From: Epiperipatus broadwayi
Lineage: Eukaryota > Onychophora > Udeonychophora > Euonychophora > Peripatidae
Direction: 5' to 3'
Length of the DNA stretch: 64,000 bases
Assembly (NCBI GenBank): GCA_028023455.1
Contig: JAQFVV010000023.1
Coordinates: 2,411,501-2,475,500 of the forward strand
The translations under genes were made by a program, and so were the position numbers. Within the stretch, counting starts at the first letter, position 1. Every line of letters begins with the position of its first letter. The notes under the pieces were generated by a model that was not told where the DNA came from, made no database searches, and was given only the letters and a program-made list of their open reading frames with translations. This document shows, piece after piece, positions 1 through 13,113 of the stretch.

Positions 1-3000
1 ATAAAACAATTTTAGGAGGAAAAAAAATCTAAATTCAAAAGTCGCTAATATTCAATGTAGATCACAAACGAACCTCTTAAGAGCTTTTCACTTTTAACTT
101 AAAAGAGTGTGTTTCTTTTAAACAAAAATTTCCCTGCCTTATTTTTTGTTCTCAAAGATTATGGGTCTGAGGAGTTTTAAGCAATGATTTTTTCTTTCAT
201 CATGTTTTTAAAAATAACATTGACTTTATCTAATTCTGTTTTTTTATTTATATTATCAAGCTTTTTAAACATTTCTTTATATAAATATATTGGTCATCCC
301 AATATATAAAAGTAGACAGACCAGGTATGAAGTTTCATAAATGCTATGACATTCTAAAGAAATTTTGGTAAATTATAGGGATGCGAAAATACTTTACTAA
401 TTTCATTATTAGAAAGTTTTTTAGTCCTATTTAGCAATGCTATAACTAAATGATGAGACTTTTTAAATAGGATTTTTATATATAGTATAAGACAAAGAAA
501 CATCTTTACTTTTTTAATTAACAAATCTCAAAAAGAAAGTTTATATTGTTTTTTAATCTCATAGTAAATTTAATATTAACTCTCATAAAGTGTTCAAAAG
601 TATTAAAAAATAGAACAGACTCACTATAAGACCAAATAACAAAAATACTAACAACATATCTTAGCCATAATGATGTTTTTTAGTTGTTGAAAATATTTTT
701 TTTCTAAATTCTCCATAAAATACAAGTTACTGCTAATGAAATTGGTGATTCCATAGGTAATTCAAATGTTGACCTGTATTTTTATGGGTAACATAGAAAA
801 ATAATATTTTTAATGATTAAAAACCATAATTTGGGCTAAGAAATATTGACCATATCTTTGTCATTCGATCTTAATATCAAATTGATTACGGAACACACAC
901 ACACACAAAACAATCTTTTTAAAACGTTTAATTAAAAGAAGTGAAGGTGGTTCTTGTTTCATGCTATATAGAGATCAAACACACACAGCAAATATTTAGT
1001 TTTTTTATTCATTACTATCTATATTGTTCATTTTCGGTGGTCAGAACACTGGCAGATAAAACAAAAAAATTTTCTGATAATATTTTCGCCAATATATTTA
1101 TATTGCAAAAAGAAAAATTGTATAACACTAGTTTTGGACACAATATTATTAATAAGGTTTTTTTATATAATAAAAAAATACTTTAGGAATTAAGACAAAA
1201 GCTGCTTCATATAATAAAATTTTTTTGATAATTTAGGAATTAAGACAATTTTGCCTTACATAAAAGATATCACTTATAAAATAAATGATATGTTTATATT
1301 ATCTTTTCCATATTCTAAAATGACATTCTTTTAGAATTCAATTACATTTATGATATTTCCACGCCTAGTTTATGCACTTTTACATATCAGGCAGAATAAA
1401 AATAGAAAAATAGAACACAATTTGTTGTTAGGGAGAAATGTATTTCATAAGAGCCATTTATTCACATGATAAATTAACAAATCATGATATCAATTATAAT
1501 AAGACACAAATGACAAGTGATTATTAAGAGAGATTATAGAAATTCTTGAAAGGCCTAATAACACGAATGAAAAGTGTGAATTAATAATTAAAAAAATTTA
1601 AAATTGAAAATAATTTTTAAAAAAGTGTGAATTAAATAAGATTATTTGGAAAAAGTTATGAGCCAAGAGAGGGAGAAAAATAAAGATATTATCCAATGAT
1701 CTTTAATAAGAATTAAAAAAATTTAAAAATATAACATTTTTATAATTAAAAAAAACAAGAGCGGTCTGTGAAGAGGATGCATTGTGATAAAATAAAAATA
1801 TTAGCTATAATTTATAGTTTTTATTCAAAACTATTTTATCTTCGATTGCCACGTGTGTATTGTAGAAAAGGCCAACAGGCTCAAATGGCATAACAGAAAA
1901 AAAGGGTAGATTAACATTTCTTTAGACATTTCATAAATCTAATCAAGATGGTTTTTAAACCAATTTTGCATCAAATATCATAAACAATTATTTTCTATTA
2001 ATGAATACTGTATATTAATTAATTAAATACCATATAAATATGCAATCTTTTGACATTATTTATCTATACAGTCTATACAAATTTATGGAAACAGATAATC
2101 TTATATAAGTCAATACTTGATGGAAAATCAGTTAAACCCTCTTGCAAAACATGTGCTCTATCAATGAAATCTGATTTCATGAGCTGCATAGGGGACCAGT
2201 TAAAAACCTTTTAAACACAGCAACTCAGTTTCCATTTAAATAGACTCATGATGCTCAATTTGCTATTGAAGTTCAAATGTGAATTGTAGTAGTAATTTAA
2301 ATATACTCTGCTTTGTATCAGATTAATGTTAATCAACAAAGCAGACCTTATATTCCAACTCATTTTAAAATAACTTAGCCATGAAATAAATATTTAAGGA
2401 TGCAAAGATTACTTAATTAAATACCACATAAATATGTAATCTGTTAATGTTATTTGTTTAAAATTTATGTTCAAACTTTAATATCAAATTGAATATTGTG
2501 AATGTATTTAAACAAACTGAATTATTTGTGTTTGATATGATATCAACCGATCCCTCATTCAGCTGATGAAAGCAAATTGTTTGAGAGAAACATGCACTCT
2601 TGAAGAGGTTTTTTTTTTTTTATCAAATGCTGCATATAAGGCTTTATAAGTTTTATAAAGTTTTTGAGGGCTTAAATAAAATTAAAATGTATATATTGTA
2701 ATCAGATTGGGACCCCACCTACTCTGATAGTCATTTATTTCCTGATGAGCATATTGTAGAAAGGAAAGAATGATGGATGTTACCCAATGCTGACATTACC
2801 CCTCCCTCTACAACAATATTCCCTGCACATCAGAAGATGTAGAATTAAAGAGACTGAAAACATCTAGAAATTTATCTGTCTGATTTCCCAAATGTCACCA
2901 CCAGAGTTCCAACTTACTACAACCTAGTCACCCAGATCAGGTTATGCTGAACATAGCTCAGGAAACATGAGATTCCTGTGAACAAGTACACTAGAAAATG

Positions 3001-3313
3001 GATGACATGAAATGAAACTGATAAGATACATATTATTTTATACAACCACAATTTATTTAAATAACAGTATTTGGATAACACTTTTTCTAATAGTTCATTG
3101 CAGTTCAGGTTCCATAGATCAGTTCATCCATTTCATCAGTAACTTCTCTGATGCTTGATCTCATTGTTGATGATCATACAGTGTTCATCATTTATATTCC
3201 ATAGCATTCGCATTGTAGGGATTTATTTAGATATCCATGTGTACATCATAGATACCTCACTTATCATTTATCAAGTTTAAATTCTTTTTCTGTGACTTTA
3301 TATTCTCCTTGTA

Positions 3314-3316
<3 letters not shown>
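1..3316. other. AT-rich region without recognisable genes
   Basis: I see no supported gene here. Open frames are short and made of AT-rich codons without recognisable motifs, including one of 81 codons at 941-1186 that overlaps low-complexity sequence. The stretch 2700-3000 is slightly richer in GC but has no long open frame. It is probably old intergenic or repeat-derived DNA. Confidence 0.5.

Positions 3317-3376
<60 letters not shown>
3317..3376. repeat. (TA)n microsatellite at the LINE 5' boundary
   Basis: About 60 bp of alternating A and T ends exactly where the LINE begins with GGCTGCAG. A second TA tract lies at the LINE's other end, so the element looks inserted into a TA microsatellite. 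Confidence 0.95.
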
Positions 3377-3379
<3 letters not shown>

Positions 3380-3702
3380 TGCAGAAAGGAGTTTGCTATT
3401 AACTGAAAGGAGACCCTTTGATTCCTCTTGGAGGCCTTAAAGGAACCGAGCAGGGCAAATTCCTAATGTCCACTCCATATGTTCTTGTCATTGCAGCTGT
3501 TATTACTATGTGATTATTCATATAGTATACGAACATGGATGGGCTGCTCACCAACACGCATTAGCCAGCATGGTGAGTTTATTGGCTTTTTACCTCTGAG
3601 TTTAAGATCAAGAAACACCATGGTCTTTCTTCTCAGTGCCTGATAAGGCAGAATGAATGTTTGTGTAAATGATAAATATTTTTCCAATACATATATACAA
3701 TT

Positions 3703-5972
3703 ATGACAGACAAAAATAAAGCATGGCCCTTATTCCCAGGAGGCTGTAAAGTCACCAACCAAGGCAGCGGTTGGTGGCCGAAGAGGGTGCTAAGAATCCC
3801 CTGATTGTGGACCCAGGCTGCCATTTGATGACGACTTTTTATTTAGGTACTTACAACTGCAGATCACTTTCAAGTGAAGGAAGATTGCAAGAATTAGAAG
3901 AAGAACTGTCTTATATTAAATGGGACATTATTGGACTTTGTGAAGTTAGAAGAAAAGGAGAAGAAACAATTGATTTAAAAAGTGGACATATACTCTATTA
4001 TAAAGGCACACATATTGGAAATACAAGTGGAGTAGGATTCATTATAAATAAAAAGTGGAAGAACAATATTGTGGAGATTGATGGTGTATCGGACAGAGTG
4101 GCAAGATTAGTTATACAACTTAATAGCAGATACCAAATGCAGATAATTCAGGTTTATGCCCCAACAAGTTCTCATAGTGATGAAGTAGTAGAAGATTTTT
4201 ATATGGATGTACAAAAGGCTTTTGATCAGAGTAAACAACATTTTAAAATTGTTATGGGAGACTTTAATGCTAGAATTGGTAGACAAATGAAAGATGAAAT
4301 TGCTGTAGGTAATTTTGGTTATGGTAATAGAAATGAGAGAGGACATAGACTTGTGGAGTTTGCAGAAAAAGAAAAACTTTATATTATGAATTCATTTTTT
4401 GAGAAAAATGTTAAAAGGAAATGGACATGGAAGCATCCAAATGAAGGTACAGCAGAATTGGATTATATTTTGACTAACAGAAAATACATATTTCAAGATT
4501 GTAATGTTCTTAATAAATTTAACACAGGAAGTGATCATCGATTAGTAAGGTGTAAGTTACGTGTTAATGTAAAACTAGAAAGACAAAAATTATTAAGAAA
4601 AACAATATTTACAGTTGATATTCCTAATCTTCAGAAACATTCTAATGAATTTAAATTAGAACTTACAAATAGGTTTCAAGTGTTAGGAGATTTTGAACAT
4701 GATACAGATTTGAATGAAATTAATATGAAAATAACTGATACACTTTTAAAAACTGCAACAAACATAGCTGGTAGAAAAAAGCAGCAATTGACTAATAAAA
4801 TTTCTACTGAGACTAGAGAATTTATGAAGAAAAGAAGGAATATGAAGATATACAAAAATGATGTATTAAAAAGAATTGAATATCTCGAATTTTGTAAAAT
4901 GGTATGGAAAAGAGTTGAAAATGATATAAGAAAGTATAACTGTGAAATAGCAAGGAAAGCTGTAGAAGAAAATAAAAGTCTCAAAAATGTTAAACAACAT
5001 TTTGGTATTGGTAGGAAATTTATATCTGCAATAAGAAAAAAAGATGGAATTATTACTAAAAAGAGAGATGACATCATGAAATTGGTAGAAGATTTTTATC
5101 AAGAATTATATAGTAATAAAGAACAAGTACCTCCTATATCTATTACATCTTCCGAATTGCCCAGAATTTTAAATGAAGAAGTGAGACATGCAATTAAGTG
5201 TATGAAGAAAGGAAAGGCTCCAGGAAATGATGGAATTATAATTGATATATTAAAAGAAGCAGGTGAAGAAATAGAAACAATTTTAGCAAAGTTATATACC
5301 AAATGTCTAAATGATAAAGATGTACTGGAAGATTGGAAGAATGCAGTAATAATATTAATATTTAAAAAAGGTGATAAAGAAGATATTAGAAATTACAGAC
5401 CTATCAGCCTTTTATCAGTTTTATATAAAATTTTTACCAAGATAATTACAACTCGTCTACAGAGAACTTTGGATTTCCACCAACCAAGAGAACAAGCTGG
5501 ATTTAAAAGTGGTTTTAGTACAATAGATCATATCCAGGTATTGAGAGAAGTCATAGAAAGGACAAACGAATATGAGTTGTCATTATGTTTTGGATTTGTA
5601 GATTATGAAAAGGCATTCGATTCTATACACATTTCTTCAGTGATTAAAGCATTGGATCATCAAGGTATAGATCCAGGATATTGTCATATTTTAAAGAATA
5701 TTTATAAAAATGCAACAGCAACAATTAGATTACATAATGATACTGGAAAAATCAACATTGAGAAAGGTGTAAGACAGGGTGACTCCATATCTCCAAAACT
5801 CTTTACAGCAGTGCTGCAAGAAGTATTTTGTGGATTAAAATGGGAAACTAAAGGAGTGAAAGTAAATGGAGAGTATTTAAGTCATTTAGATTTCGCAGAT
5901 GATGTAGTTGTTTTTGCAAATAATGCTTCAGAGCTGCAGGAAATGTTGCAGGAGTTAGCAGATGAAAAGTAG
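3703..5972 (+). pseudogene. LINE endonuclease-reverse transcriptase, N-terminal part (frameshifted)
   Basis: This encodes the EN-RT polyprotein that nicks target DNA and reverse-transcribes the element RNA. The probable start is ATG at 3703 (MTDKNKA). A 4-nt difference from copy 2 near 3783 then breaks the frame, and the long frame of 733 codons is open from 3771 to 5972. A second possible start (MTTFYLGTYN) lies at 3826. Counting from 3771, visible motifs are endonuclease LGTYNCRS at about 25, MGDFN at about 162 and SDH at about 254; then RT KKGKAPGNDG, NYRPISLL, FVDYEKAFDS at about 609, VRQGDSISP, and the catalytic FADD at about 708. The frame ends at a premature stop caused by an extra A in the run at 5965-5968, where copy 2 has one A fewer. 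Confidence 0.88.
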
Positions 5973-6657
5973 AAAAGTAGGACTAAAGATAAATGTTAAA
6001 AAGACTAAAGTAATGTTTAATCGATTTGCTCAAAATATGAAAATAAAGATTGATTATGAAGAATTAGAAGAAGTTAACAGTTACAAATACCTTGGTCAGA
6101 TTATTAATACAGATGGAAACATAATGGAGGAAATTAATCATAGAATTAAACTTGGTTGGAGTGCTTTTGGTAGAAATAACTTGATACTAAAAGGAAATAT
6201 GCCTATGTGTTTGAAAAGGATGGTTTTTAACAAATGTGTTTTACCAGTTCTTACTTATGGATCTGAGACTTGGACACTTAATAGAAGAGCAATACAGAGA
6301 CTTCAGACCACTCAAAGGAGTATGGAGAGATGTATGTTGGGAGTAACAAGAAGAGATCGAAAACGCAATGTATGGGTAAGACAACAAACAGGTGTTACTG
6401 ACCTTATTGAAAAAATTAAAAGATTGAAATGGAGTTGGGCTGGACATATTGCTAGAAGAGATGATAATAGATGGACAATTGAAATTTTAAACTGGATTCC
6501 AAGAGATTGTAAAAGACCCAGAAAGAGACCACATGTGAGATGGATGGATGAAATAAGAAAATGTGCAGGGGTGTTGTGGAGAAGAGAAGCTAAAGATCGG
6601 AGAAGATGGATTAAACTTGGAGAGACCTTCATCCTGCAGTGGATTGATAATGGTTGA
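5962..6657 (+). pseudogene. LINE reverse transcriptase, C-terminal part (downstream of the frameshift)
   Basis: This continues the same polyprotein in another frame, overlapping the upstream frame by 11 bases. It holds the RT thumb and C-terminal region: GLKINVKKTKVM, the YLGQIIN motif, then a basic tail with TYGSETWTLN, RDRKRN, WAGHIARR and a C-terminus reading LQWIDNG. This SETW...GHIARR tail is common in RTE-type EN-RT proteins of invertebrates. The stop is followed within about 12 bases by the TGATGATG 3' end. With the one-base frameshift, copy 1 cannot make an intact enzyme unless ribosomes shift frame. Confidence 0.88.
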
Positions 6658-6662
6658 TGATG

Positions 6663-6668
<6 letters not shown>

Positions 6669-6695
<27 letters not shown>
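6669..6695. repeat. (TA)n microsatellite at the LINE 3' boundary
   Basis: This alternating TA tract follows the TGATGATGATG end of the LINE. It then meets TGTAACC, the beginning of an unrelated LTR-like segment. Confidence 0.95.
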
Positions 6696-6754
6696 TGTAA
6701 CCTTCTCCCAAGACCGCTGTATTATAAATGAATCATATCACATGTTTTAGGCAC

Positions 6755-6950
6755 CATAATCACTACTGTACCCTAGCTACAGCCAATCATCATGCCATCC
6801 ATATTGGTCAGCATAATCACAACTGTAACCTGGCAACAGCCAGCCTTCATCTACTAAACAGTCATGTCACGTTGGCAAGTGCCATAATCGCATCTGTAAC
6901 CTAGCTTCCTGATCTAGCTGGTCACCAAAGAATCATACCGCACATTTTAG
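6755..6950. repeat. Imperfect tandem repeat around CATAATC/CTGTAACCT
   Basis: Related segments start near 6755, 6812 and 6883, each with CATAATC followed by CTGTA(A/C)CCT and mostly ACAGCCA. A flanking phrase close to AATCATA..CACA..TTTTAG occurs before the first segment and again after the last, near 6927. It could be the repeat-bearing part of a decayed LTR. Confidence 0.55.
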
Positions 6951-8880
6951 TGATTAAATTCTCTTATGGAACCTAACGTACTCACACGATCAATAATATA
7001 AGCATGAAGAAACAAAAATGCAAAACTAACGACGTGATTCCTGGATTGAATAAAAATAGCATGAAACTGTCGATCTAAAGAAGATCACAAGGCGACTAAT
7101 AAAGATAAAAACTTCTGGTCAAACCAGCTTTGAAATCCACACAAACAAAATGAGATGAGTTAACTTTGATATTCAGCAAATTAATAAAATAACTAATAAT
7201 TATATGCCTTGAGTGATTATGAAATTAAGCTTATAAATGAAATGATAAGTAAATTATGATGTAGATAACTAATGGATGATGGAAAGAAATAATAATGGAA
7301 TAGGGGAATGAAAGGAATCTAAGAGTGAAGAGAAAAGAATGAATATGTATGAGAATAATGAATGATTAAGAGGATGATAGAATAATAGTTAAAGAATAGT
7401 GAAGATGATAAGAGAATAAAAGTTAATGTAGGATTAATCAATTATGATAATGAATTAATGTCAAATGAGAATGAATAACTAAAAGAACGATCAAGATGAA
7501 ATTGAAGAAAAATGGAAACTGAAATCTTAAACTATAAACTAATATGGTATTAAATGGTAAAAAGATAAGGTAAATAAAAATAGGGATTTCAAGCTTGACA
7601 CAACCAGACTATTTATCCTAAAGTTAAAACAAACTATACATTTTATACCAAAAGAAAAAAAAATAATTTGTATCTTAAAGCTTAGTTGACTTTTGTAAAA
7701 CAGTGAAAGTAATCTATTTCAAGTCTAACTCTAACAATTGACTAAATATAAATTTCATGACAAATTTAAATTCTATCTTGAAATTTAATAACTAATTCTT
7801 CCCAGGGTTCAAATACTAAAAATCATTTTACAAAACATATTTGGGTCAGTAAGAGGGATTTTACTACTACCCAAACATAATGCACTTAATAGCTCTCAAT
7901 ATAACTCAAATCAAGAATTATATTTAGCAGTTCTAAAGAAAGTTTATAACTAATATCAACTTTAAAATTTATGACTGGGAATGACTTTTTAATAATTAAA
8001 ACACAATAACTTGCCAAATCCCTTTTCGTAAATAATTATAAACCATGTGATCAAGATCAGTGAATGATAGCTCTGCGGATTTAACTAAATCCTCAAATCA
8101 AGATTATGTTTATCTTTTAATATATTGTTTAAAACAATCTGTACTACAAGTTATTAACATTTTGATTATTGTGTGATAATGCATTGCCATGTACCAATAA
8201 ATCACAAGACTTACCAACATTATTATGATATAGCATAATATAGTTAATAGTGCTATATTGATTGATGATGATTTCAATTTATAATCTTCTGATCGGTTGA
8301 TAGCAATAACAATAATAGTGTATAGATGTGGTAATTAGCAATAAGATTACATGCAACTACATAAATTTTTAAACACAACAAACTTTATTTACACTATGTA
8401 CAAATTTTTAATTCACAGATATGACATGAAATAAAACTAATCTATTAAAATAATTTATGGATGGGACAAATACTTATTATCCCCTTGACCATATACTCAG
8501 CAAATGATATAACCTATTTAGAAAATAATATTCAAAATATCATTTGTTACTCTTTGGCATATTTTTAAAAATAAGATATTAAAACTTATTTAAGCTGATG
8601 AGCACTTAAATTTATAACTAGCAGTATACTTAGAACTTTAGGATATGCACCAAATATAAATTTAAGAATTCAGACAAAATTTTAAAAATATTGCATTTTC
8701 CTAAAACCCTTGCTTTTATCAGAATATGATAAGGGCAATTATCACATTCTGTGCAATTACTAACTCATTTAACATACAAAATTAACAAAGCATATGACAC
8801 ACTTGAACAAGAAGCTATAAAGATACACAGAAGTTACTATACGCTAAGCTCTTTCGAGGCCTTTTGCCTCATATTCATAG

Positions 8881-9120
8881 CGGTACTGTGAGCTGCAGAA
8901 TGAGGAAATAGGGCAAGGAAACAAAGCAGTATGCAAAGCATATGCAAATGAACTAGATAGTCCAACATTTAGAGATGTCAAAGCAGGTATCTCGTCTATT
9001 GATGGAGTTATTATTGCCATTAATAAAGTATGCTTCTCTGATTTTCCGCTTGATGTCATTTTTCTCAATACAGACTATTTTGAAATGAATAAGTTTAGTG
9101 CATTAAATGAATATGATTAG
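8881..9120 (+). other. Unassigned 79-codon open frame, possibly degenerate coding
   Basis: This frame is open for 79 codons between a TAG at 8878-8880 and a TAG at 9118-9120, with no upstream ATG. Its composition is more protein-like than its surroundings (for example GISSIDGVIIAINKVCF), and the local GC is higher. I do not recognise a family. It could be a fragment of a transposon gene or chance. Confidence 0.2.
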
Positions 9121-12100
9121 ACATTCAAAAGTCAAAGATACCTAGATCTCATTAAGCATTACCTATGTCCACAGCTCAACCCTTGAATACGTAACTGATC
9201 TTACAATTCTATTGTCACATCATTATTTGATGAAAATGAATCCATTCTGCCAATGTGCATCTCTTACTTTTACATTTAAAATTTTCTACCATCATTAATA
9301 AATCCTGGTTTGGTCTGTCAACATCTGATGATGATCCCACAACATCATAAACACTATTTCGATTAATAAAACACTATGCTAGATGAGTATTCCTAAATTT
9401 AATATTATTTTATACTTGCTATATGATCTGGACCTATTATACTTCACCATACACAGTGGAAAAACTATCTCTATATTATCATGAGGAATTTAACACTAAG
9501 ATGGAAGACTTTATAAAACAACATGACAGTTGTATAATAATATATGGCTGATTCTATACCTCTCTATGGATATACGTACATGTGTGGGCCTTGCCTCACC
9601 ATGAAAAGACTAGAATTCAAACCATAGATATCCTTTCTTTTTAGGATTATTTATACTAATGAGCATTATTTATTGCTCAGATTCTAACCATCTTTTCTCT
9701 CATGAAATTAGTCATAGGTGACACTCCATCAGCCTATGCTCCATATAAATATTAATATATTGGATGCCATTCAATTGGAACATCCTATTAACTAAAAACT
9801 GTCACTAGTCATTCTCAATATCATAGCAAGACAAAACAATACCAACACTAACAGTGAAAATCTACATATTCCATTTTATAATGTAAAATCATTAATGTAT
9901 TAACAGCCGAACCAAAATACCTATGTCCAATGATTGTTAATCATTTTAGAATGACAACTATATTTTTATTAAAGAGAGCACAATGGATTTAAACAATAAA
10001 GATCAAACCTGTATTTGTATTCAAAGTGGACATGTTCACTTCTATAGCAAATTAGAAAATGAAAAAAGGTTTATATCAAATTTTCTTTTATATCAGAAAA
10101 TAATTCAGTCATGCCAATATATATATATCTTTGATAAAATGTCTGTACATTTAACTCTTTTTAATATACCTTAAAATTAGTTTTAGACTATGAGAGAAGT
10201 AAATATTTTTTATCACTCTCTCTAAATAAATGATATATATATTCTCCGGTTTTCTCTTAACTAAAAAAAAACAACATACATAAAATAGATATATATTTTA
10301 CACATTTTTTTCTTGAACTTATTATATATATCTTTCATGCCACAGCAAAACACATATGTTTTAAAAACAAAATTTTCAATTAACACATTACGTAAGTAAT
10401 AACACAGCACTGATAAAAGCACATATTTATCCATTAAATTTTATACTTTGTTTATCTCAGTTATTTATCCTGGTGAGTTAGAATAACAAAACGACTCTTA
10501 AGAATGAATATTGTGGTTAGCAAAACATTCCAGATAACGCATATATATTTTATTCTCTTGTTGGGTGTGAAATGAGCAATTTTTAAGACTTATCCAAAAG
10601 TAAATATTATTTGATGATTTATGTACTGATAATTAACGAGGCAATTAAAATTCCCACTTTCAAGTGTATCATGCTTAAAGTTAGTTTATCCATTTTTCTG
10701 GAGATACTTTTCTTGAATAATTCTTTAAGTTATTGTAATCTTCAAAAACGAACTTTTTCAAGACCTTTATTAATTTATTCTGTAAGCATTTCAAATAAAG
10801 TATAACAAGAATCATTTATTTACATTTAAAATCCAGATAATTTTTTCCTTGAAAAATTAGTGGAATTTTATTACACTTAGCATTTTATTTATTTCTTCTT
10901 TTTAAAACTCTTTGTTAATTTTATCCCTCTCTGCATGGTAATACATATATATGTGTAACAATATTTAAGCATCCGGAGTATATTCCAACATTGTAAACAT
11001 TATTATAACAACGATATTTCTTAATAAAAATTTACAAGTAAATATTTATTTAATTCCATTCTTATTGGTAAAGTATGATGTGATTCTTAATATTAGAACA
11101 AATTTATTCAATTATCACTATGACATTTTCAACATTTTAATGAATCTGTAATCATTTAACTTTTTAACATTACACAAAGTTGGCGCGATGAAAATAGGCA
11201 GATGAGAATTGAGAATAAAATCACGCAATTATTTGTTTAAACTTTATTAACATTATATGATATAAAATGACTTTCAATTTTATTTCTAATATCTTCTGAA
11301 ATTTCTTTTTAAAACTATTTTGAATTTATTTTCTTACAATTATGATTTTCAAACGAATATCTGTTTTGCTCTACATTTACTAATGGTATGAAAATATAAA
11401 CATTATCAACTTTTTAGTCCACTTATAAATAATTTGCATTATTTTTAAAGAAAAATTTTTAAATATATGAATAATACAAAAGTAAAAGCTTACTTCTTCT
11501 TGAAATTTCCTGAGTTTGAAAGAAGATTTATTCAAATAAAAACTTATCTCCATGGTTTTAATTTCCTTCTCCAGTATGAATCCTAGGAAATGTACAGTCA
11601 TGGAAATGGCTTAAAATGATAGCAAAGTTTTAAGATTTCTTATTCAAACATTTTTAGACAGCAAGGTATTCTACTTACTTACAATTAGATTTCAGAATTT
11701 TGTTGATTTTTAATTTTTTTTCTTATTTTAAATCAGAGCTGAGATTTGTGTTTACTTGGTTCTTGTTTTTCTTAATTAGTTCCACCCCCTACAGCTATGT
11801 TAGAACATATATAGCTTTTATTATAATGCATTCTGGGAGTGAATTGGCCAATGATTTTGGTATGCATAATTAGTATTACCCACTCTGGCTTCATTTTTAA
11901 TAACTATCTATTATTACTTAAGACAGCTTTGTGTTTAGTACTAAAAAAATATGCTTAAATAATTTACTATAATGATTTATTTTACAAGATTTATAAATTT
12001 GATTTAATTGTTTATTTCTTTCAATTGCTATTCAAAACGAATAAAATAGCAATGTATTTATCTCTCAAATAATAATAATTCATTTAAATTGTTATTTTAG

Positions 12101-12235
12101 TCTAGTCAGCTCCTAGACTGGGTTTGAAATCTTATCTCCACTCAAGCAAATTTCCCAGTACATTCAAAATAATCTCTATTGAAAACCACTTTAGTAAGAT
12201 TTTGATGTTAAATATATCATCATTTAAAATTTTGG

Positions 12236-12342
12236 AATTATTAATTTAGGGACCTAAATAAAAGGTCACAATATATATATGTCTATTAATTATTAATTTA
12301 GGGACCTAAATAAAAGGTCACAATATATATATGTCTATTAAT
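12236..12342. repeat. 52-bp tandem duplication
   Basis: The phrase containing GGGACCTAAATAAAAGGTCA occurs at 12249 and again 52 bp later at 12301, with the flanking (AT)n and GTCTATTAATT also duplicated. The two copies are essentially identical, so the duplication is recent or homogenised. GACCT and AGGTC within it form a small inverted repeat. Confidence 0.9.
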
Positions 12343-12634
12343 TCACAATTGCAATATACTCTTAGGTGATTTTCATTTATATTTGGATTAATCCTTTTTA
12401 TCTAATCATTTAATATCCAATAATATATCCACATATTTAATTGATGTATATAGATGCATATTTAATTCATGTATTTAGAATAGTAACTTTTTCTTGGTTA
12501 AACACAATGCATTTACACAAATCGGAGTATGTCAAGTTTAAATTAAATTCTTACATTATAATTTCTACATTTCATTTATCAAGTTGAACTTTAATAATTT
12601 GACATATATTTTTTAGACTCTTTATTTGTATTAC

Positions 12635-13113
12635 TATCACCATTTTGTTCCTAATGCATTTTATTCTGAATTTGAACACTGAGATCAAGATATTCTAAAT
12701 TTGTAAATGAACTTATATTTGACATAAATATTTCTAAAAATCTGAGATTAAGATATTTTAAACTTGTAAAAGAACTCATACTTGAGATTGAGGTTTTTTA
12801 AAACATAAGATATTTAAGAATGAAAAGAATCCATATTTGAGATCAAGATATCTTAAGAATTAAGATAAAAATATTTTGACTTATAAAAAGAACATTAAAT
12901 ACATTTAGCTGTGGTATTATCTATAAGAGGACTCATATTCTGGTATTTTTCAAAATTCATGTCATATGTTGACTGAGCATGTAACCTTTTATTGTTAAGC
13001 TAGACTACAATAGTTTATAGTTACATAATAGATTTTTGATGACCAATGTGATGTGCTGGATTGTAAGGCTTTTCTTGTGTTCCCATCACCCTTTCATTGG
13101 TTGTTCATCAGGT
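12635..13113 (+). repeat. Dispersed ~490-bp repeat, copy 1
   Basis: This segment is collinear with 25427-25918 in the same orientation. Landmarks in order are CATTCTGAATTTGAA (TATTCTG here), GAGATTAAGATATTTTAAACTT, GATCAAGATATCTTAAGAATTAAG, TTTAGCTGTGGTATTAT, CATGTCATATG and GCTTTTCTTRTGTTCCCA. Identity looks like roughly 80% with small indels. The two copies lie on either side of the gag remnant, so they may be remnants of paired LTRs. Confidence 0.75.

Larger units (their letters stand above)
3377..6668 (+). mobile_element. Non-LTR retrotransposon (LINE, RTE-clade-like), near full-length, copy 1
   Basis: The element runs from GGCTGCAGAAAGG to a short 3' end of TGATGATGATG just after the stop codon, followed by (TA)n. 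It has a 5' leader of about 325 bp and one coding region for an apurinic-type endonuclease followed by a reverse transcriptase. A very short 3' UTR ending in simple repeats is typical of the RTE clade. Copy 2, inverted at 44523-47815, has the same ends and almost the same length, which fixes both boundaries. By eye the two proteins agree at about 96% in the RT region. The clade assignment rests on domain order and motif style, without a phylogeny. Confidence 0.9.

Noticed and set aside
4107-5302. Several open frames on the minus strand opposite LINE copy 1
   Set aside because: They are antisense shadows of the EN-RT gene: hydrophobic, without motifs, and mirrored by similar shadows opposite copy 2.
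6696-8482. A long LTR from TGTAAC at 6696 to a purine tract near 8480
   Set aside because: The purine tract (complement AAGGGGAT) is weak and the AATAAA-like site would lie only about 100 bp after the start. The 5' boundary is unsupported.
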